DNA of 64,000 nucleotides. Source: Azolla caroliniana (Eukaryota > Polypodiophyta). Positions 10,022 through 21,718 of the stretch are shown here, one piece after another; positions within the stretch are counted from its first letter, which is position 1; every line of letters starts with the position of its first letter. Below the pieces are notes generated by a model, which saw nothing but the letters and a program-made list of their open reading frames with translations, did not search any database and was not told where the DNA came from. Both the position numbers and the translations under genes were made by a program. The stretch spans positions 10,230,001-10,294,000 of the forward strand of contig JBHGNT010000009.1 of NCBI GenBank assembly GCA_043228905.1, read 5' to 3'.

Positions 10022-10033
10022 GCTTTGATACTA
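10022..10033 (-). promoter_or_regulatory. Decayed primer-binding site of Copia E
   Basis: The minus strand reads TAGTATCAAAGC, the initiator-Met primer site with two G-to-A changes, directly inside the LTR and 14 bases before the gag ATG. Confidence 0.75.
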
Positions 10034-10036
10034 GTT

Positions 10037-10429
10037 TGATGAGTTTAGCACCGTAGATTTATGAGAAAGATAAAATCAAAAGATGTACAGAACAGAAAAC
10101 AACAAAACACAGAGAATACACAGTACACAATATTTACGTGGAAACCCTAAAACAAAGGGAAAAACCACGGGCAACAGATCTGCACTTTACAATAGAGATA
10201 CAAGAGGAAAAAAAAGATTACAAGAACTCTGTAATATCAGAGTATTCACCACTTAGGGTTTTACAAGAGTGTCACTCACTCTCATGCACTCTCTCATTGC
10301 TACCTATACCTTGTTGCACTCGATTGTTCAACACAGTTCTACTACTTCATCACTATAGAGTTTGCCCTAACTCCACATATTTATAGATGGGAATAAGTTA
10401 TTACTAGATAATAATAATAATAGCCAACA
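10037..10429 (-). repeat. 5' LTR of Copia E
   Basis: The minus strand starts TGTTGGCTATTATTATTATC at 10429 and ends near 10037 beside the primer site. It contains the LTR-typical block TTTACGTGGAAACCC (about 10132). The inner end is uncertain by a few bases. Confidence 0.75.
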
Positions 10430-10482
10430 CATGGCACACCCGTGGGATAATGCATTGCACGTCGAATCCACGGGTCAACTCC
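10430..10482 (-). other. Second copy of the LTR-adjacent hairpin motif
   Basis: CCCGTGG (10439) pairs with CCACGGG (about 10472) around a loop containing AATGCATTGCACGTCG. It is the inverted equivalent of 3695-3746, with differences mostly C/T and G/A. It abuts the TG end of an LTR, as the first copy does. Confidence 0.5.
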
Positions 10483-11826
10483 TTTGTTCTTCGTCGAGTA
10501 TGTCGAGAATGCTTTGGTTGAGTGTTTCAAGTGGCTCCTCTTTCGTTCTCGTTTGTTGCTGCATCCCTGGCTCCTGCTACTTCTCTTGTGGCTCTTGTTC
10601 AAGCCCCGTTCTCTCCATCTCTTACTGCTGATCCGACTGCTACTATGTGGAAGTCCTTGGCTCCGGATGTTGCTCTTCATCACTTATGTTTATATGTTCT
10701 GCTTTTTGCTCTGCTTCCTTCCTCCATCGCTCCCGCTCATAGCCTTCCAACTGTAGTGTCACCCATAGTTCATCATCTTCAAATCCGCAGATTAGCTTCT
10801 GGACGACATCTAATTGTGTTTCGGCCAGGGTATAAAAATCCTCTGACAACTCTTCTTGGATGGTGACTATACTTTCTTCGTCCATCTTGTAGAAGTTGTC
10901 GCCGGCTTTCTTCTTGTTTTTGGCATCTGCCTGGAGAACTTGGAGCTTAGCCACCCGTTTGGACCACTGATTCCATACCACCATGGAGCAATCGTCTATT
11001 TTCGTTTTCATCCAATCCCTCCAAGCTCTGAAGATCATCTGGATGCGGTTGATGCCCATTTTGAACTTTTCCTCCGTGGCCTCTTTTTCTTTCTTCAACC
11101 GCTTGATTATTGTTGTCGTGGCCATTGCTTGCACTTCATAATTATTGATCTCGGTTTGGTATGTCGTTTGAACTTTCTCCAATACCACCTTTGAGCATTC
11201 AATTATTTGGTTTTGCATGTCAAGCATCTCCGATCACTCCTTAGCCGCGTCATTCAACAATTGTGTCATTCTTTCTTCCAATAATTTCTCTTGTGTTGTC
11301 AACGCCTTCGTGTTCTCCTTTAGTTCCGCATGGGTCTCTTTAAATTTGTCTTGCTGCTGGTCGTACTCCATCTCAAGCTTTTTATGATCCTGGTACAACT
11401 TGTCAAAATCCTCCGGTTTTTGCTTAAGTTGTCGGTTTACTTGTGATCTCAACCGATCGTTCTAGTCCTTATGTTGTTGGAGTTCCTCCTTAAGCCGTTC
11501 TATCTCTGTCTCACCCATTCTCCAGAGTTTATCCCTATCCTACTACAACATTTCTTTCTCCTCCTTCAGCCGGTTCATGTTTCTCTACAATCGTCGGAGT
11601 CCATATTCTATTCTCCGATTTTCTTCTTCGCCTGTCCTCTGTAGTTTTTTTTCTCTTTCTTTAAGTGTCGTTTGCATGACACATTCATCCTTCAACGTGT
11701 CAATTTACTTTTCCAATTCACGCTCTTTTTCCGGTGCTGTGCTAGCAACTGGGTCTTTCTCTTTCTCCGGAGCCTCTTCTTGTATTTTCTTTGGTTCAAC
11801 CAACTCCGACTTTGTTCTAGCCCATG

Positions 11827-13745
11827 TGTTACAAGCATGACCATATAAATCCTATGGTAAGTTTTACCATAGTATTCTATACAAGTGGATAAAGTGTAAG
11901 GGTTAAACGAGAGTGTAAAGAAGGGAAGGATTACTTTTAATCCTTGGGATTGAGACAACCCATTAAGGCCAAGTGTGAACTTGCTTGGGGACCTTAGGTT
12001 TGGCTATAAATATGAGGCCTAGCTACCCTCATTTGATACCTTATCGACTACATCGAGACTTTGTCCTTGTGGTGGATCCAACTCTTGTAGCGAGCGCGCC
12101 AGTACTAGGTACGACTCGATGCCATGGCGGTGGTATGGGAAGCTGATCGAGGCTCGAGTCCGTCTCGATCCCTTCAATTATGTTGTAATGTTTTCATAGA
12201 TTCAATTATGTTGTAGTGGTAACAATTGGTTGTATAAAACGTATACATATGTGTATGAGATCAATACCTCATTTGACATAAATATGTTATGTGATTTGTG
12301 TCGTATACGTACGAGGTTAATACCTCAATTGTGTCTTATGTTCACATCATATGTTACGTATGCGTATGAGGTCAATACCTCAATTGTGTATTACGTTCAC
12401 CCTTATTTTGGATGTTTCGTGTGCATAGAGGCTATATGCCTCAATTACGTATCTCAATTACATCATTCGTTGGCTATGTGATGTTATGAATTTTTTAATA
12501 TATGCATATGTAATCACGTGTATGCATATTTAATCATATACATGTGATAAACATAAATATGTGTATATTAGTGTTTATTATGTGATTTTGTATATCGAAC
12601 GTTGTCCTTTTCGGGGAAAGGATATTGGTGGCCCTCCTCACATTTTTGTGAGAATGGTGTAGTCACCATCCTTTTTCAATAGTCTTTTTTGTTGTCATCC
12701 CCGTTGGTCACTTCGATTTTGCTACGCATTATAACGAAATAATCATAGCCACAATGATGTTGAGAGCGTAGGGCTTGACCCACTTCAAGTGAGGTCGCTC
12801 ATATGACACACATCCAACATCCCTCCCTTGTTACATGGTTATGATGCCACCATGAGATCATCATTACGGAAGGCATTCGTAATGATGTAACCATGTGATG
12901 GGCCACGTGGGCTGATTACGAAAAGGGGGCTCGTGTGGCTTGACCATTAGGTTCTGCTTTGGGGTATGTCATCGTATTGATGAGACTTGAGGTTGGGTAA
13001 TGTACCAACATAGTTTTCTTGTAAATGAGGGCGAAATAAGGTTTCTAGACACATGTTTTCTTTAAAAAAACTTATATGGGAAAATGCCTTCACATATCTC
13101 TCATATGTATAAATATTAAACATTCAAAAGGAGCAAACAATTTGGTTAGCTCAGGTATTTAATGGCTTTGTTCTCAAGGTCTTGAGTTTAAATATGACTA
13201 ATACTATACAACATTATTGATACATAAGACTATAAAATATGTTTGGACTTAGATCTAAGTGCACTTCGGGGTCCTCATAATAGGAGTTAAAGATCCGAAA
13301 CCACATGGGTGGGCACAGAGAGATAGTTTATTGTTAACATTTTTTCATCTATAAACTATTTATGCCGCGAACATACATGGTTGAGCCTCGGGGAGACGCC
13401 ATAAAAAAATCGATATAGAGATCAGGGAAATACATTCATTTGTCACCCCCATGGTTTTTAAAACACCTTTGTGTTACCATAGTAACCTGATCTTGAACCT
13501 CATCTCATACGTCTAGAGGCGTATTGACGTGAGATAGTGATATCAATTAATGTTTGCCCATGATATGTTTACATCAGACATGATGTTATGACTATTTGTT
13601 AGCCCTTATCCTATTTCTTTGCTTGAAATTATCATTCAATGGCTCATAATAACGACCCAATGGCTTTCGCACAAGCGGAAGGAATTCAAGGAAATCCTCC
13701 TAGGCCAATCCCCATTGAGTCATATTTATATCCTTATCTCAAGCT
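11827..13745 (+). mobile_element. Truncated gypsy fragment F3 (LTR, leader, gag start) of the F family
   Basis: It starts TGTTAC and GCATGACCATATAA, as the F LTRs do on their own coding strand. The LTR breaks off near 12175 after GATCCCTT, and the sequence continues directly in the F leader. The LTR end, primer site and first part of the leader are therefore deleted. The leader (12176-13638) follows the F leader at 39889-41580 for about 1.4 kb. The gag ATG at 13639 opens MAHNNDPMAFAQAEG, close to MAQNNDPMSSAQAEG of F, then stops being homologous near 13745. It splits the coiled-coil ORF. Confidence 0.82.
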
Positions 13746-13943
13746 TACATTAGGATCTAGCTCTAACAAAATGTTTTCCTGAATGACCAATAATTCTTTG
13801 GCCCTTCCCAAAATTCTTCTTCTAAATTTCAGATACGGCTCCGGGCCTCCTCCAACTGTGTGGTCACCTCCGTCAATTGCTCCTTCTATGTGGGCCGACT
13901 GAACAATTCCTTGTTGTGAAAGTGTGTTTAGAATTAAATCCAT

Positions 13944-14640
13944 TGAACATTAGAAGAGTATAAGGCATGGTGCATTCACATTTGGAGGCTAAGAACACGA
14001 ACCAAGACCTTAAGAAGAAGTCAAAAGTAAAAGTTAGAGACATAGAGAAAAGTAAAAAGAGAAAAAGCGGGCCACCCAAAAACAGTCTAAAAGAAATGGT
14101 CATAACTCTTTTGTTTGTCATGCAAATATGGTTTAAAATCTTTGTAAAGAGAGTTTTCTGTATATTTCTAAATGTCTAAATTTGGAGCTCGGATGAGGGA
14201 GATATGACGATTAGAATGTCGTTGTGTGATAAGTGAAAATAGGAGATAGAAAGCTTCTAAAACAGCATGAAAAAATGAGGAAAGAGAAAGAATAAGAAGA
14301 TTATAAAAGGGGGAAGAAGATTATAAGAAGTGAGATGAAGGAGTCTTAGAGGGGGCATGATCTTAGTAATGGGAAGAAGGAAGCATAGTCGAAGGAAGAA
14401 CGAGATTAAGGTAGAATAGTGAAAAACATTTGTCGGTTTGAGTGATTAGAACTAAGAAGTTCTTTGGTTTTTTAGTTCAATATGGTGTTTATTCCCTTTG
14501 TATTGACTTGATTGTGGAATATTATAACATTATTATCTCTTTCTGATCTTCTTGAGTCTCCCTCACTAAATCATAGTTACCTTGGTCTATATAATCTATT
14601 ATAACTCACAACTCCATCTAATTGGTTTGGTCAAGCCCTC
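13944..14640. other. AT-rich stretch without recognisable gene
   Basis: A-rich on the given strand to about 14440, then T-rich. The short open frames have low-complexity composition. It separates two halves of the decayed coiled-coil ORF and may be an inserted non-coding element, but I find no clear termini. Confidence 0.4.
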
Positions 14641-15660
14641 ATATTGTGTACGACTATCCTTTGTCTTATACACTCTATCACTTGCGTTCCTCTTCCACCC
14701 ATTCAGCTACTCCGACAACTAGCTTTCCCAACCATTCTAATACTTGTCGGTAGGTTCCATGTTGGGCGAGTACAACGAACTACTGCACTACTTCCGGCAA
14801 CTCCCTTTGTGCATTCAACAACAAGCTTTGTATTACCAGTTCCTTTTCTGTTACCAATTTCCGTTTCGGTCTTCCTTGATTCTCTGGCTGATGCTCCTCC
14901 TAATTCGTCTGTTGTTCACTATGACTTGTTTGCGTCGCTTTCTTTGGCTCCGGTTTTGGCTGAACCGTCTCAACCGCTTCTGGTCGTTGTGGTTCTACAC
15001 GCTCCTCTATCCTCGACCCCACCACCGCTGAGTAGGCAATCGGTGTACTGTCCACTTCCGGACCCGATCCATTCCCATGCTGCTCATCCTGATGTTTTCT
15101 AGGACATCTCTAGAGGAGTTTTTCTTCTTCCTCCTCTTTTGCGGTCTCCTCGTGTGCTGTATCTACGAGTTCTTGCTGCTCTTGCTTGGGTTATCTTTCC
15201 TTTGTAGCGGAATCCAAATGGGTTTCGCCGGTGTGGCTGTTTCTTCTCTCCTTGGTTCTGGCACCGGTTCTAATCGGCGGGATGCTTCAGCCACCCATCC
15301 GGGGGTGTGCTTGGCAAGTAGCTGTTGCCGTTTTGATGGTTGTTGGGGTGTTGTCTTTGGCCGGGCCGTCTTCTTTGGCTTGATGATGGGTTGTGGTGGT
15401 GTGAGAATTTTATGCCACTACGTGACTCCGGTCCATGCCTTCTTAACGTCTACAACTGCGGCTATCATTATCCGAAGGGAGTCTGCAACGATTAAGGGTC
15501 AATCCACCCGTAAGGATTCAAAAGATGCGATGATAAAGCCCGCTATGTTCTTTGGCATGGTGAGTGGTCGGGGATGCACAAACTTATTTCATGCAATAGA
15601 ACGTTTTCTCCTCCCTGCATTTGGTATGCTTTGCTTGCAATGGATAACCCCAAAATAATC

Positions 15661-15959
15661 GGTCAGAATATTTGTGGAGGGATTCTCGATCGACTATAAT
15701 CCCTATAGTTTATTAATTTTTTAGTTTTCCTATTGTTGTGAGGGTTTCCTTTGAATTCATGATCACAATGCTCCATCTATTTGAATGTTGGTGCAAAACA
15801 TAGGATGGGGAGAATGGTGACATTAAAGGCAATAACATGAGCGCACAAAAACCCCATGTTCCACAATGTGTGCCCAAATTCAAAATTGTATTCCTATATT
15901 TAGTTCCCCATAATAAGTTATCTGTATATTTAAGATTTGTCATTTTAGGTATATGTTAG
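15661..15959. other. Intergenic sequence, nothing recognised
   Basis: AT-rich unique sequence between the decayed ORF and the dispersed repeat. No domain, LTR end or RNA gene is apparent. Confidence 0.4.
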
Positions 15960-16371
15960 CAATACTAGTGTTTACATTCCCATGCTTTCACCCCGTAACC
16001 AAACTTTACTTCTTAATTCTCCTCCAAACCATGCAATATCTAATTACTCATTTCCCATTCATGCCTTAGCCTTACTTGTAGGTTGCACAATATACATCTA
16101 TGTGTCATTGTCGAGTTGGGACTATTAGAGTCTACACTAGTATATATGTACTCCCATCTTTATTCTCGCCACATCATTAGGAGTCTAGTTGAAATTTTGT
16201 ATAAAATCTAAATTTCCGTTTCATGGAAAAGAGGTATTTTCCCCTTCTCCTTTTTATGGAGTAGAATAACTCTCTTTTTCTCTCTCTCTTAATGAACCAC
16301 GAAAACCATACACATCAATACATAATAGAGCCCATCCCGTTATCTACCATTCAAACCATTGATTCCATGTG

Positions 16372-17285
16372 ACTTAGCTCACATGCATTGCGATGTGAGA
16401 CAGGGCGTTGCGGCACAAGTGATGAGAGTGGTGGCTATGCACACTTTGCCCTAAATAAGTTTGAGAGTCTAAGTATCACACTTTGATACAATGCGCTGCC
16501 TTTGATCATATTCGACCATGATTTCCACATATCTTCACCAAGCCCAATCCTTGCACGAATTTCTCTCACAACCACAATGTACACTCTCGATTGCAACATT
16601 CACTGGTAAAGTTCTTGAACATTGAGAGTCGCTACTCACTTTCACACGTATCACGTGAAATGTAATATATTTGGTCTCGTAGTTCATATTTTACTTCCGA
16701 AGACGATAATAGAATCTGTCTTTGTCTCTGTCTCTGTCTCTCCCTCTCTAGATGGAATGCAACATGCTTCATGATGCATCACTAGATTGCTTTAAGGCCT
16801 TTTTGCAATGTCAATGTATCATGACATGGGACAAATGTGGAGGCTCACGCGTCACACATTATACTACACATGTTGCACCTAACTACAAAACCACCATATT
16901 CTTCGTGTCCAAAACCATTGTTTAACTTTCCATGAAACTTAGCTCACATGCATTGTGGTGTGAGATAGGTTGTTGGGGCACAAGTGATGAGAGTGGTCGA
17001 CTATGCACACTTTTTCGTAAACAAGTTTGAGAGTCTAAGTATCACACTTTGATACAATGCTCTGCCTTTGATCATGTTCGACCATGCTTTCCACACATCT
17101 TGGACCAGGCCCAATCCTTGCACAAATTTCTCTCACAACCACTATGTGCACCCTCGATTGCAACATTCATTGGTACAATTCTTGAACATCAAGATTCACT
17201 ACACACTTTCACATGTATCATGTGAAATGTAATATTTTTTGTCTCATAGGTCATATTTGACTTCTGAAGATGATAATAGAATCGA
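16372..17285 (+). repeat. Tandem pair, about 560-bp spacing, inside repeat R copy 1
   Basis: Sequence starting CTTAGCTCACATGCATTG at about 16374 recurs at about 16934. Shared blocks include GAGAGTCTAAGTATCACACT, CAATCCTTGCAC and TTTCTCTCACAACCAC. About 350 bp of each unit aligns well by eye and the remainder is more diverged. Confidence 0.78.
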
Positions 17286-18300
17286 TCTATCGATCTAACT
17301 ATCTATCTCTCTCTCTCTCTCTCATGTTTGATCATTTCCTAAAACATGTACGAAAGAAAAATGTCCAAATACAACAAATAAAGATATGGCCACACAAGAA
17401 TGAAGAAAGTCTAATGCAAGGATCTATGTGTAAACAAGACACATGGAGAAAGTCCACATAGAAGAATATTGTATGGACCCCCAACATTCCCAACATGCAT
17501 TATGGGAGAAGGATCAAACTATATATACTCGAATCCCATTATTAATCAAATGTTTAAAAAATAAATCTAATATTATGTTCTCTTTTAGATTAAATACATT
17601 ACTTTTTGTGCACAATCTAGAATCCCTAGGCATGCATTTCATTATCCTAAATGTGAACATTCGAGATCCATAATATAGCCATGACTTATAAACATATATG
17701 TCCACCATGTGCTTGCTTTCTTCTTGTTGCATCCCAAGTTTTTTATGATTTCTTCTTATTGGCATGGCTTTAAACAACCTTACAATCAAAACAATTCTCT
17801 TTTTTGTTAAATGTACATAATTTCTGTTGAACAATTTAGATTTTTTAGAAAATGATCTGGGCGCTTTAAACTCATGTAACCATCCCTACATTCTGGTGGT
17901 CATAGTCGATTTGATATTGGCAAGCGTAGTGTAGTAGCACAATCCCCTAAATTGAGAGAGGTCATGATTTTAGTGCACTTTCTAAATGGCAAGCGTATTG
18001 CATCAGCACAATTTCCTAAAATTGAACAAAGCCATCACAACCTCAATTATATATTTGTTCATTAAATAGATTGTTTACCCCATGTGATGGCCTTTGAAGA
18101 ATAGTCACTCCATCTTGCTTTGCAAATCAAAATTGAATGCATGTCAATGGTACAAAAACCTTAAAATAGGGCAAAAACCAAGTGATCAAATAATGGCAAC
18201 ACTCGTGTGGAGGGCAAAGAAATATGGAAGAACTAGACGAAAATGAAAGATATTAGTTGCAAAGAAATATAGAAGAACTAGAAGAAAATGAAAGAGATTC

Positions 18301-18308
18301 TCTCTCTT

Positions 18309-18350
<42 letters not shown>
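18301..18350 (+). repeat. CT microsatellite
   Basis: An interrupted (TC)n tract of about 50 bases at the end of dispersed repeat R. Confidence 0.9.
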
Positions 18351-18351
<1 letters not shown>

Positions 18352-18669
18352 TTTCTTTTATTGTAATTAGGTTACTGTAGTGGTAACTTGATAACATTAG
18401 AAGAATTGTGTCTTAGGTTCGAAACCCAATTTTCTCACCTCTCTATTATATACTTCATCTCTCTCTCTCTCTCTCACCCCTCTCAAATTAAAAATTCATA
18501 TTAGCCCGAAGAGTAAGCCGAGGTTCAAATATAATTATATGATTTCCAAATGTAATGATTTTGTCGAAATCTTTTTCTTAATCGTGAAAATGACAACACA
18601 ATGGATGTTACATGCAATTGTGACTTGAAAGTTCCGGAAATTAAAAATGATATGCATTTGATTCTTGGG

Positions 18670-19360
18670 TAAAAACATTGAATTGGAGCATATGGATGTG
18701 AAGATTCATTTCTTCATGGGGTTCTTGAGAAGGTTTTTATGGAGTAGCCATTGAGTAAGGAAGAAATGGTTCTTTGGTAAAAGAAGAGTTTATATGATTT
18801 GATGCAACCTACTTGACAATGATACTAGAAGTTCAACTTGTTTATGAAGTAAAAGTGATTTCATCACCAGAAGTAAGGAAGAAATGGTTCTTCGGTTGAA
18901 GGAAAGTTTATATGATTTGATGCAAGCTACTCTACAATGATACTAGAAGTTTAACTAATTCATGAAGTAAAAATGATTTCATCGCAACAATGAAGATTCT
19001 TGCTCTGATACGAAGAGATTCAACATAACAAATCCTTGCTCATCATGGGGAAAATCAATGGAGGAAATTTAGATTTTTGAAGCATGAGCTAGGCCAACAA
19101 TTCAAGTGGTGAAGCATGTAGATCACCCAAACTGGGAAAAATCAATGTATTCACTTGCCTAAAGAAGATTGCATCAACAATGTCAAGACTCTAGGGATGT
19201 TTATCCCTACCTAGATAAAAGTAAGCAAGGAACACTGCCAAAGTTTGATTCCACTAAAGAACAAATGGGGAATATGTGTTGGGTGTGGAGGAGTAGCTTC
19301 ATGTGGAATCATGAGTTGAAACAATGCAAAGAAGTCAAAGGCATCGTATGATATATGAGT
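18670..19360 (+). pseudogene. Copia reverse-transcriptase remnant with a small tandem duplication
   Basis: Frames give LEHMDVK-SFFMG, KKSLYDLMQ and, further on, LPKEDCINNV and STKEQM, which match the spacing of copia RT (LDVKTAFLHGDLEE, KKSLYGLKQAPRQWY). The KSLYDLMQ segment occurs twice, near 18780 and 18905, about 125 bases apart. Stops are frequent and no LTR is attached. Identification beyond 19000 is weaker. Confidence 0.62.
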
Positions 19361-19933
19361 AATATTAGGAACCAATGCCTTAACTTTGGTTAGGGTGAAT
19401 CCATGGTAAGTAAAGTATTTAGATGTAGACTATGCTAACATGGGAAAATAGCTCCACGTTTGTAGGTAGCGTGCTCTCACGGAGGTGAAGAGTTCAAATA
19501 TGCCCAAAGGTATCAACAATAGTAGTGAGTGGTTATGCATGTTTAATTATTTTGAGTGTGTACACATGCACATTCTTCTTTGCTTGTTTGTGGGCTTGAA
19601 ATAGGTGTGTATGTGCATTGAACTGTATAAATATTGTACATTTATATAAATGGGTGTATGCAATAATTGTACATAATTACATAAGTCATGTTACAGTATT
19701 TTATTGTACATCGATAAGTGGTTCGTATTATATATGCAATGGTATGAGGGTGGTGCGCATACAAAATTGTGTATGAACGTGTCTATAAAAATCTTATAGT
19801 ATGAACGTGTCTGTAAAATGATGTACGTAAATGTATAATGTCCGTGTATATTAGTGTGTCTGTAGGTATGTATATCATAGATGTGTATATGTGTGTATAA
19901 GTAAGTGAATATGTGTGTTAATGTGTATATGGG
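19361..19933. other. AT- and GT-rich intergenic sequence
   Basis: No gene is seen. The last 60 bases (about 19880-19933) are a GT/TA-rich string that is repeated directly on the far side of the Mutator-like element (22783-22840). Confidence 0.5.
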
Positions 19934-19941
19934 TATATGTG

Positions 19942-20110
19942 CGACGTGTCTATTAGCTAGCAAATCATAAATAGGGCCGACGAGGGAATTGCCGCCATGG
20001 ACAATGCAGGTCGCTCAACTAATGGAGTGTGCAATCTGCACCGTCTAATTTGGAATAAAAAAACGTGCAATAAAAAAATCAATGAGAGGTTGCCCAACTC
20101 CGAGTCCTTG
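19942..20110 (+). repeat. Left terminal inverted repeat of the Mutator-like element
   Basis: It begins CGACGTGTCTATTAGC and aligns with the reverse complement of 22612-22782 over about 170 bases with scattered mismatches and small gaps. Confidence 0.75.
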
Positions 20111-20425
20111 GTCGCCCAACCCTATTAGTAGCCACCCAATTGCCTATTGTGGTCATCCAACCTACCTAACATAACGTGGTCACCCAACCTACCTAATGTG
20201 GTCTCCCAAGCTACCTAACATAAGTGGTCACCCAACCCACCAATGAAGTTTGGTCACCCAACCAAATTTAATTGTGGTCACCCAACCGACGTGTGGTCGC
20301 CCAACCCATCAAGTGTTGTGCCTTGCCCAACCAAGCAATTCACGTCGCCCAACCGCATGTATCCCCAGCCAAGTTTGGTCGCCCAACCGACCAAGCAGGT
20401 CACCCAACCGACGTGTACAAAACCC
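20095..20425 (+). repeat. Subterminal GG(T)CRCCCAACC motif cluster, left
   Basis: At least a dozen copies of GTCACCCAACC / GTCGCCCAACC / GTTGCCCAAC occur at 15-30 base spacing. The same motif clusters at the right end (22499-22620). Paired clusters just inside the TIRs are a usual place for transposase-binding repeats. Confidence 0.75.
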
Positions 20426-20619
20426 TGAAACCTGTCATTTTCTTGTATTTTTTCAAATGAGATTGTCAAGGTTTTTTGTCGGGAAAGGTTTTCAAGCAGC
20501 CAGTCATCGACTGCATCCATTCACCACATTTGCCATTGCCACCCATTTATTTCGTAAACTTGTATGTATTTTACTTGTTTCAACTTTTTCTGTAAATTGT
20601 TTTTGGTGTAGGTCATATT

Positions 20620-21500
20620 TTTCATGTTGAGGGTTTAGGGTTTTGCAAGGTTGCTTGCTTTCAGAAAATGTTTAGGGTTTTTCTTGATTATGGATTATTG
20701 GTTATTTAGGTTTTCGGTGGATTTATATTGAGAATCAACCTCAACTTCCCTAGTGTAGGAACACAACTTAGTATATTCAAGTATGTGAACACCCCACCTC
20801 CTAAATATAGTAACTAGTGTGTCATTGAACCTTAAAGGTTCTATCACACGTATATAGTGTAGTTAAGTCTCTACCTCTCTTTAGTAAGTGGTGATTGTAT
20901 AGAGAGAAGGTGACTACATAAAACACCTTTCTCCTACTCCTTGTAACTGGTTGGTTGTCTTACTCTCGTTAATACAGTTGTTTTCTTGTATAACTCTCTC
21001 TCTCTCTCTCTCTCTCTCTGCTACACACACACACACACACACACACACATAAACACACATATCTCTTTTGCTGCACAGAATCATATCCGATTCTTTACAA
21101 TTTATGATTAGTTTTTTTGTGTATCATATTTTTCATGTCAAGGGTTTAGGGTTCAGGAAAATGTTTAGGGTTTTGCACGATCACTTGATTTTAGAAACTG
21201 TTTAGGGTTTTGCTAGATTATTGATTATTTAGGGTTTTGGTTGATTTATGATTAATTTTTTTAGTGTAAATCATATTTTTCATGTCAAGGGGTTAGGGTT
21301 TTGGTTGATTTATGATTAATCTTTTTGGTTTAAATTATATTTTCCATGTCGAGGGTTTAGGGTTCGGGAAAATGTTTAGGGTTTTGCTTGATTATTGATT
21401 TCAGAAAATGTTTAATAGGGTTTTTCTTGATTATTGATCATATAATATTTATTATTTATTATTTATTATTTATTATCTAGGGTTTTGCTTGATTTATGAT
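20620..21500 (+). repeat. Dispersed GTTTAGGGTTTT motifs
   Basis: About ten copies of TTTAGGGTTTT or GGGTTTAGGG are spaced irregularly by 20-60 bases, interrupted by an insertion. The unit resembles the plant telomere heptamer TTTAGGG but is not a tandem array. Confidence 0.65.
20725..21098. other. LTR-like insertion with CT and CA microsatellites inside the Mutator-like element
   Basis: It interrupts the GTTTAGGG-motif sequence between GGATTTATAT and AATTTATGATT, from TGAGAATCAACC to GATTCTTTACA. TTTAT occurs at both edges. It contains a (CT)n run (20994-21020) followed by a (CA)n run (21025-21049). It is probably a small solo LTR; ends are approximate. Confidence 0.45.
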
Positions 21501-21718
21501 TGTTTCTTTTGCTTGATTTAGGCTTTACCTGATATACTTGATTTTAGATTTATGCTTTTACTTTATTAAAGATAATATTGGGTGTGCTTGAGTACTTATT
21601 TCAAAAAATGTTTGATTTTTATTTACGATTTTGTTCGATTTCTATATGTTTTCTTTTGCTTGAGTTAGGTTTAGATTTTGTTTGATTTTGAATTTTTGCT
21701 TTTGCTTGATCGTGTAGA

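Larger units (their letters stand above)
7492..10429 (-). mobile_element. Ty1/copia element E, 5' portion
   Basis: Minus-strand order: LTR 10429-10037, degenerate initiator-Met primer site, gag from an ATG at 10008, zinc knuckle, protease, GAG-pre-integrase and part of integrase. It is broken at 7491 by Copia A. A solo LTR (9267-9740) and a gag duplication lie inside. The spacing of 14-15 bases between primer site and gag ATG matches Copia B. E is the outermost visible member of the left-hand copia nest. Confidence 0.84.
10483..15660 (-). pseudogene. Decayed long ORF: Pro/Lys-rich N part, coiled-coil C part (unidentified)
   Basis: I do not recognise the protein. Read on the minus strand, 15560-15080 gives IIAAVVDVKKAWTGVTWHK then a Pro/Lys/Arg-rich tract; 15080-14650 gives acidic and Gln-rich sequence. 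After an AT-rich stretch and fragment F3 (11827-13745) it resumes at 11826 as a long Glu/Lys/Leu heptad-rich coiled coil (ETEIERLKEELQQHKD, LEMEYDQQQDKFKETH, and so on) to about 10640, ending in a basic Ser-rich tail. In 11826-10640 one frame stays coding-like apart from stops that can each be explained as Gln codons after C-to-T change. A gag-like or env-like ORF of an LTR element, or an old host gene, are both possible. Confidence 0.5.
15960..18360 (+). repeat. Dispersed intergenic repeat R, copy 1
   Basis: Blocks at 15960-16300, 17325-17860 and 17870-18360 are collinear with 49010-49345, 49345-49800 and 49800-50185, in the same orientation. Shared anchors include TATATATGTACTCCCAT, CATTTCCTAAAACATGTAC and AGATATGGCCACACAA. 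Copy 1 carries about 1 kb extra (16300-17325) that is absent from copy 2. No coding potential and no LTR or TIR ends are evident. It could be an old transposon remnant or a segmental duplication. Confidence 0.75.

Noticed and set aside
14644-15658. Plus-strand frames of 150-190 codons
   Set aside because: The coding-like signal is on the minus strand (charged, Pro/Lys-rich, with coiled coil downstream); the plus frames are its shadow.
20095-20425. CRISPR-like array of short repeats with spacers
   Set aside because: The repeat is about 11 bases, degenerate, with variable spacing, in plant DNA and mirrored at the other end of a TIR element.
20620-21500. Interstitial telomere array
   Set aside because: TTTAGGG motifs are separated by 20-60 unrelated bases and lie within a Mutator-like element, so this is not a telomeric tract.
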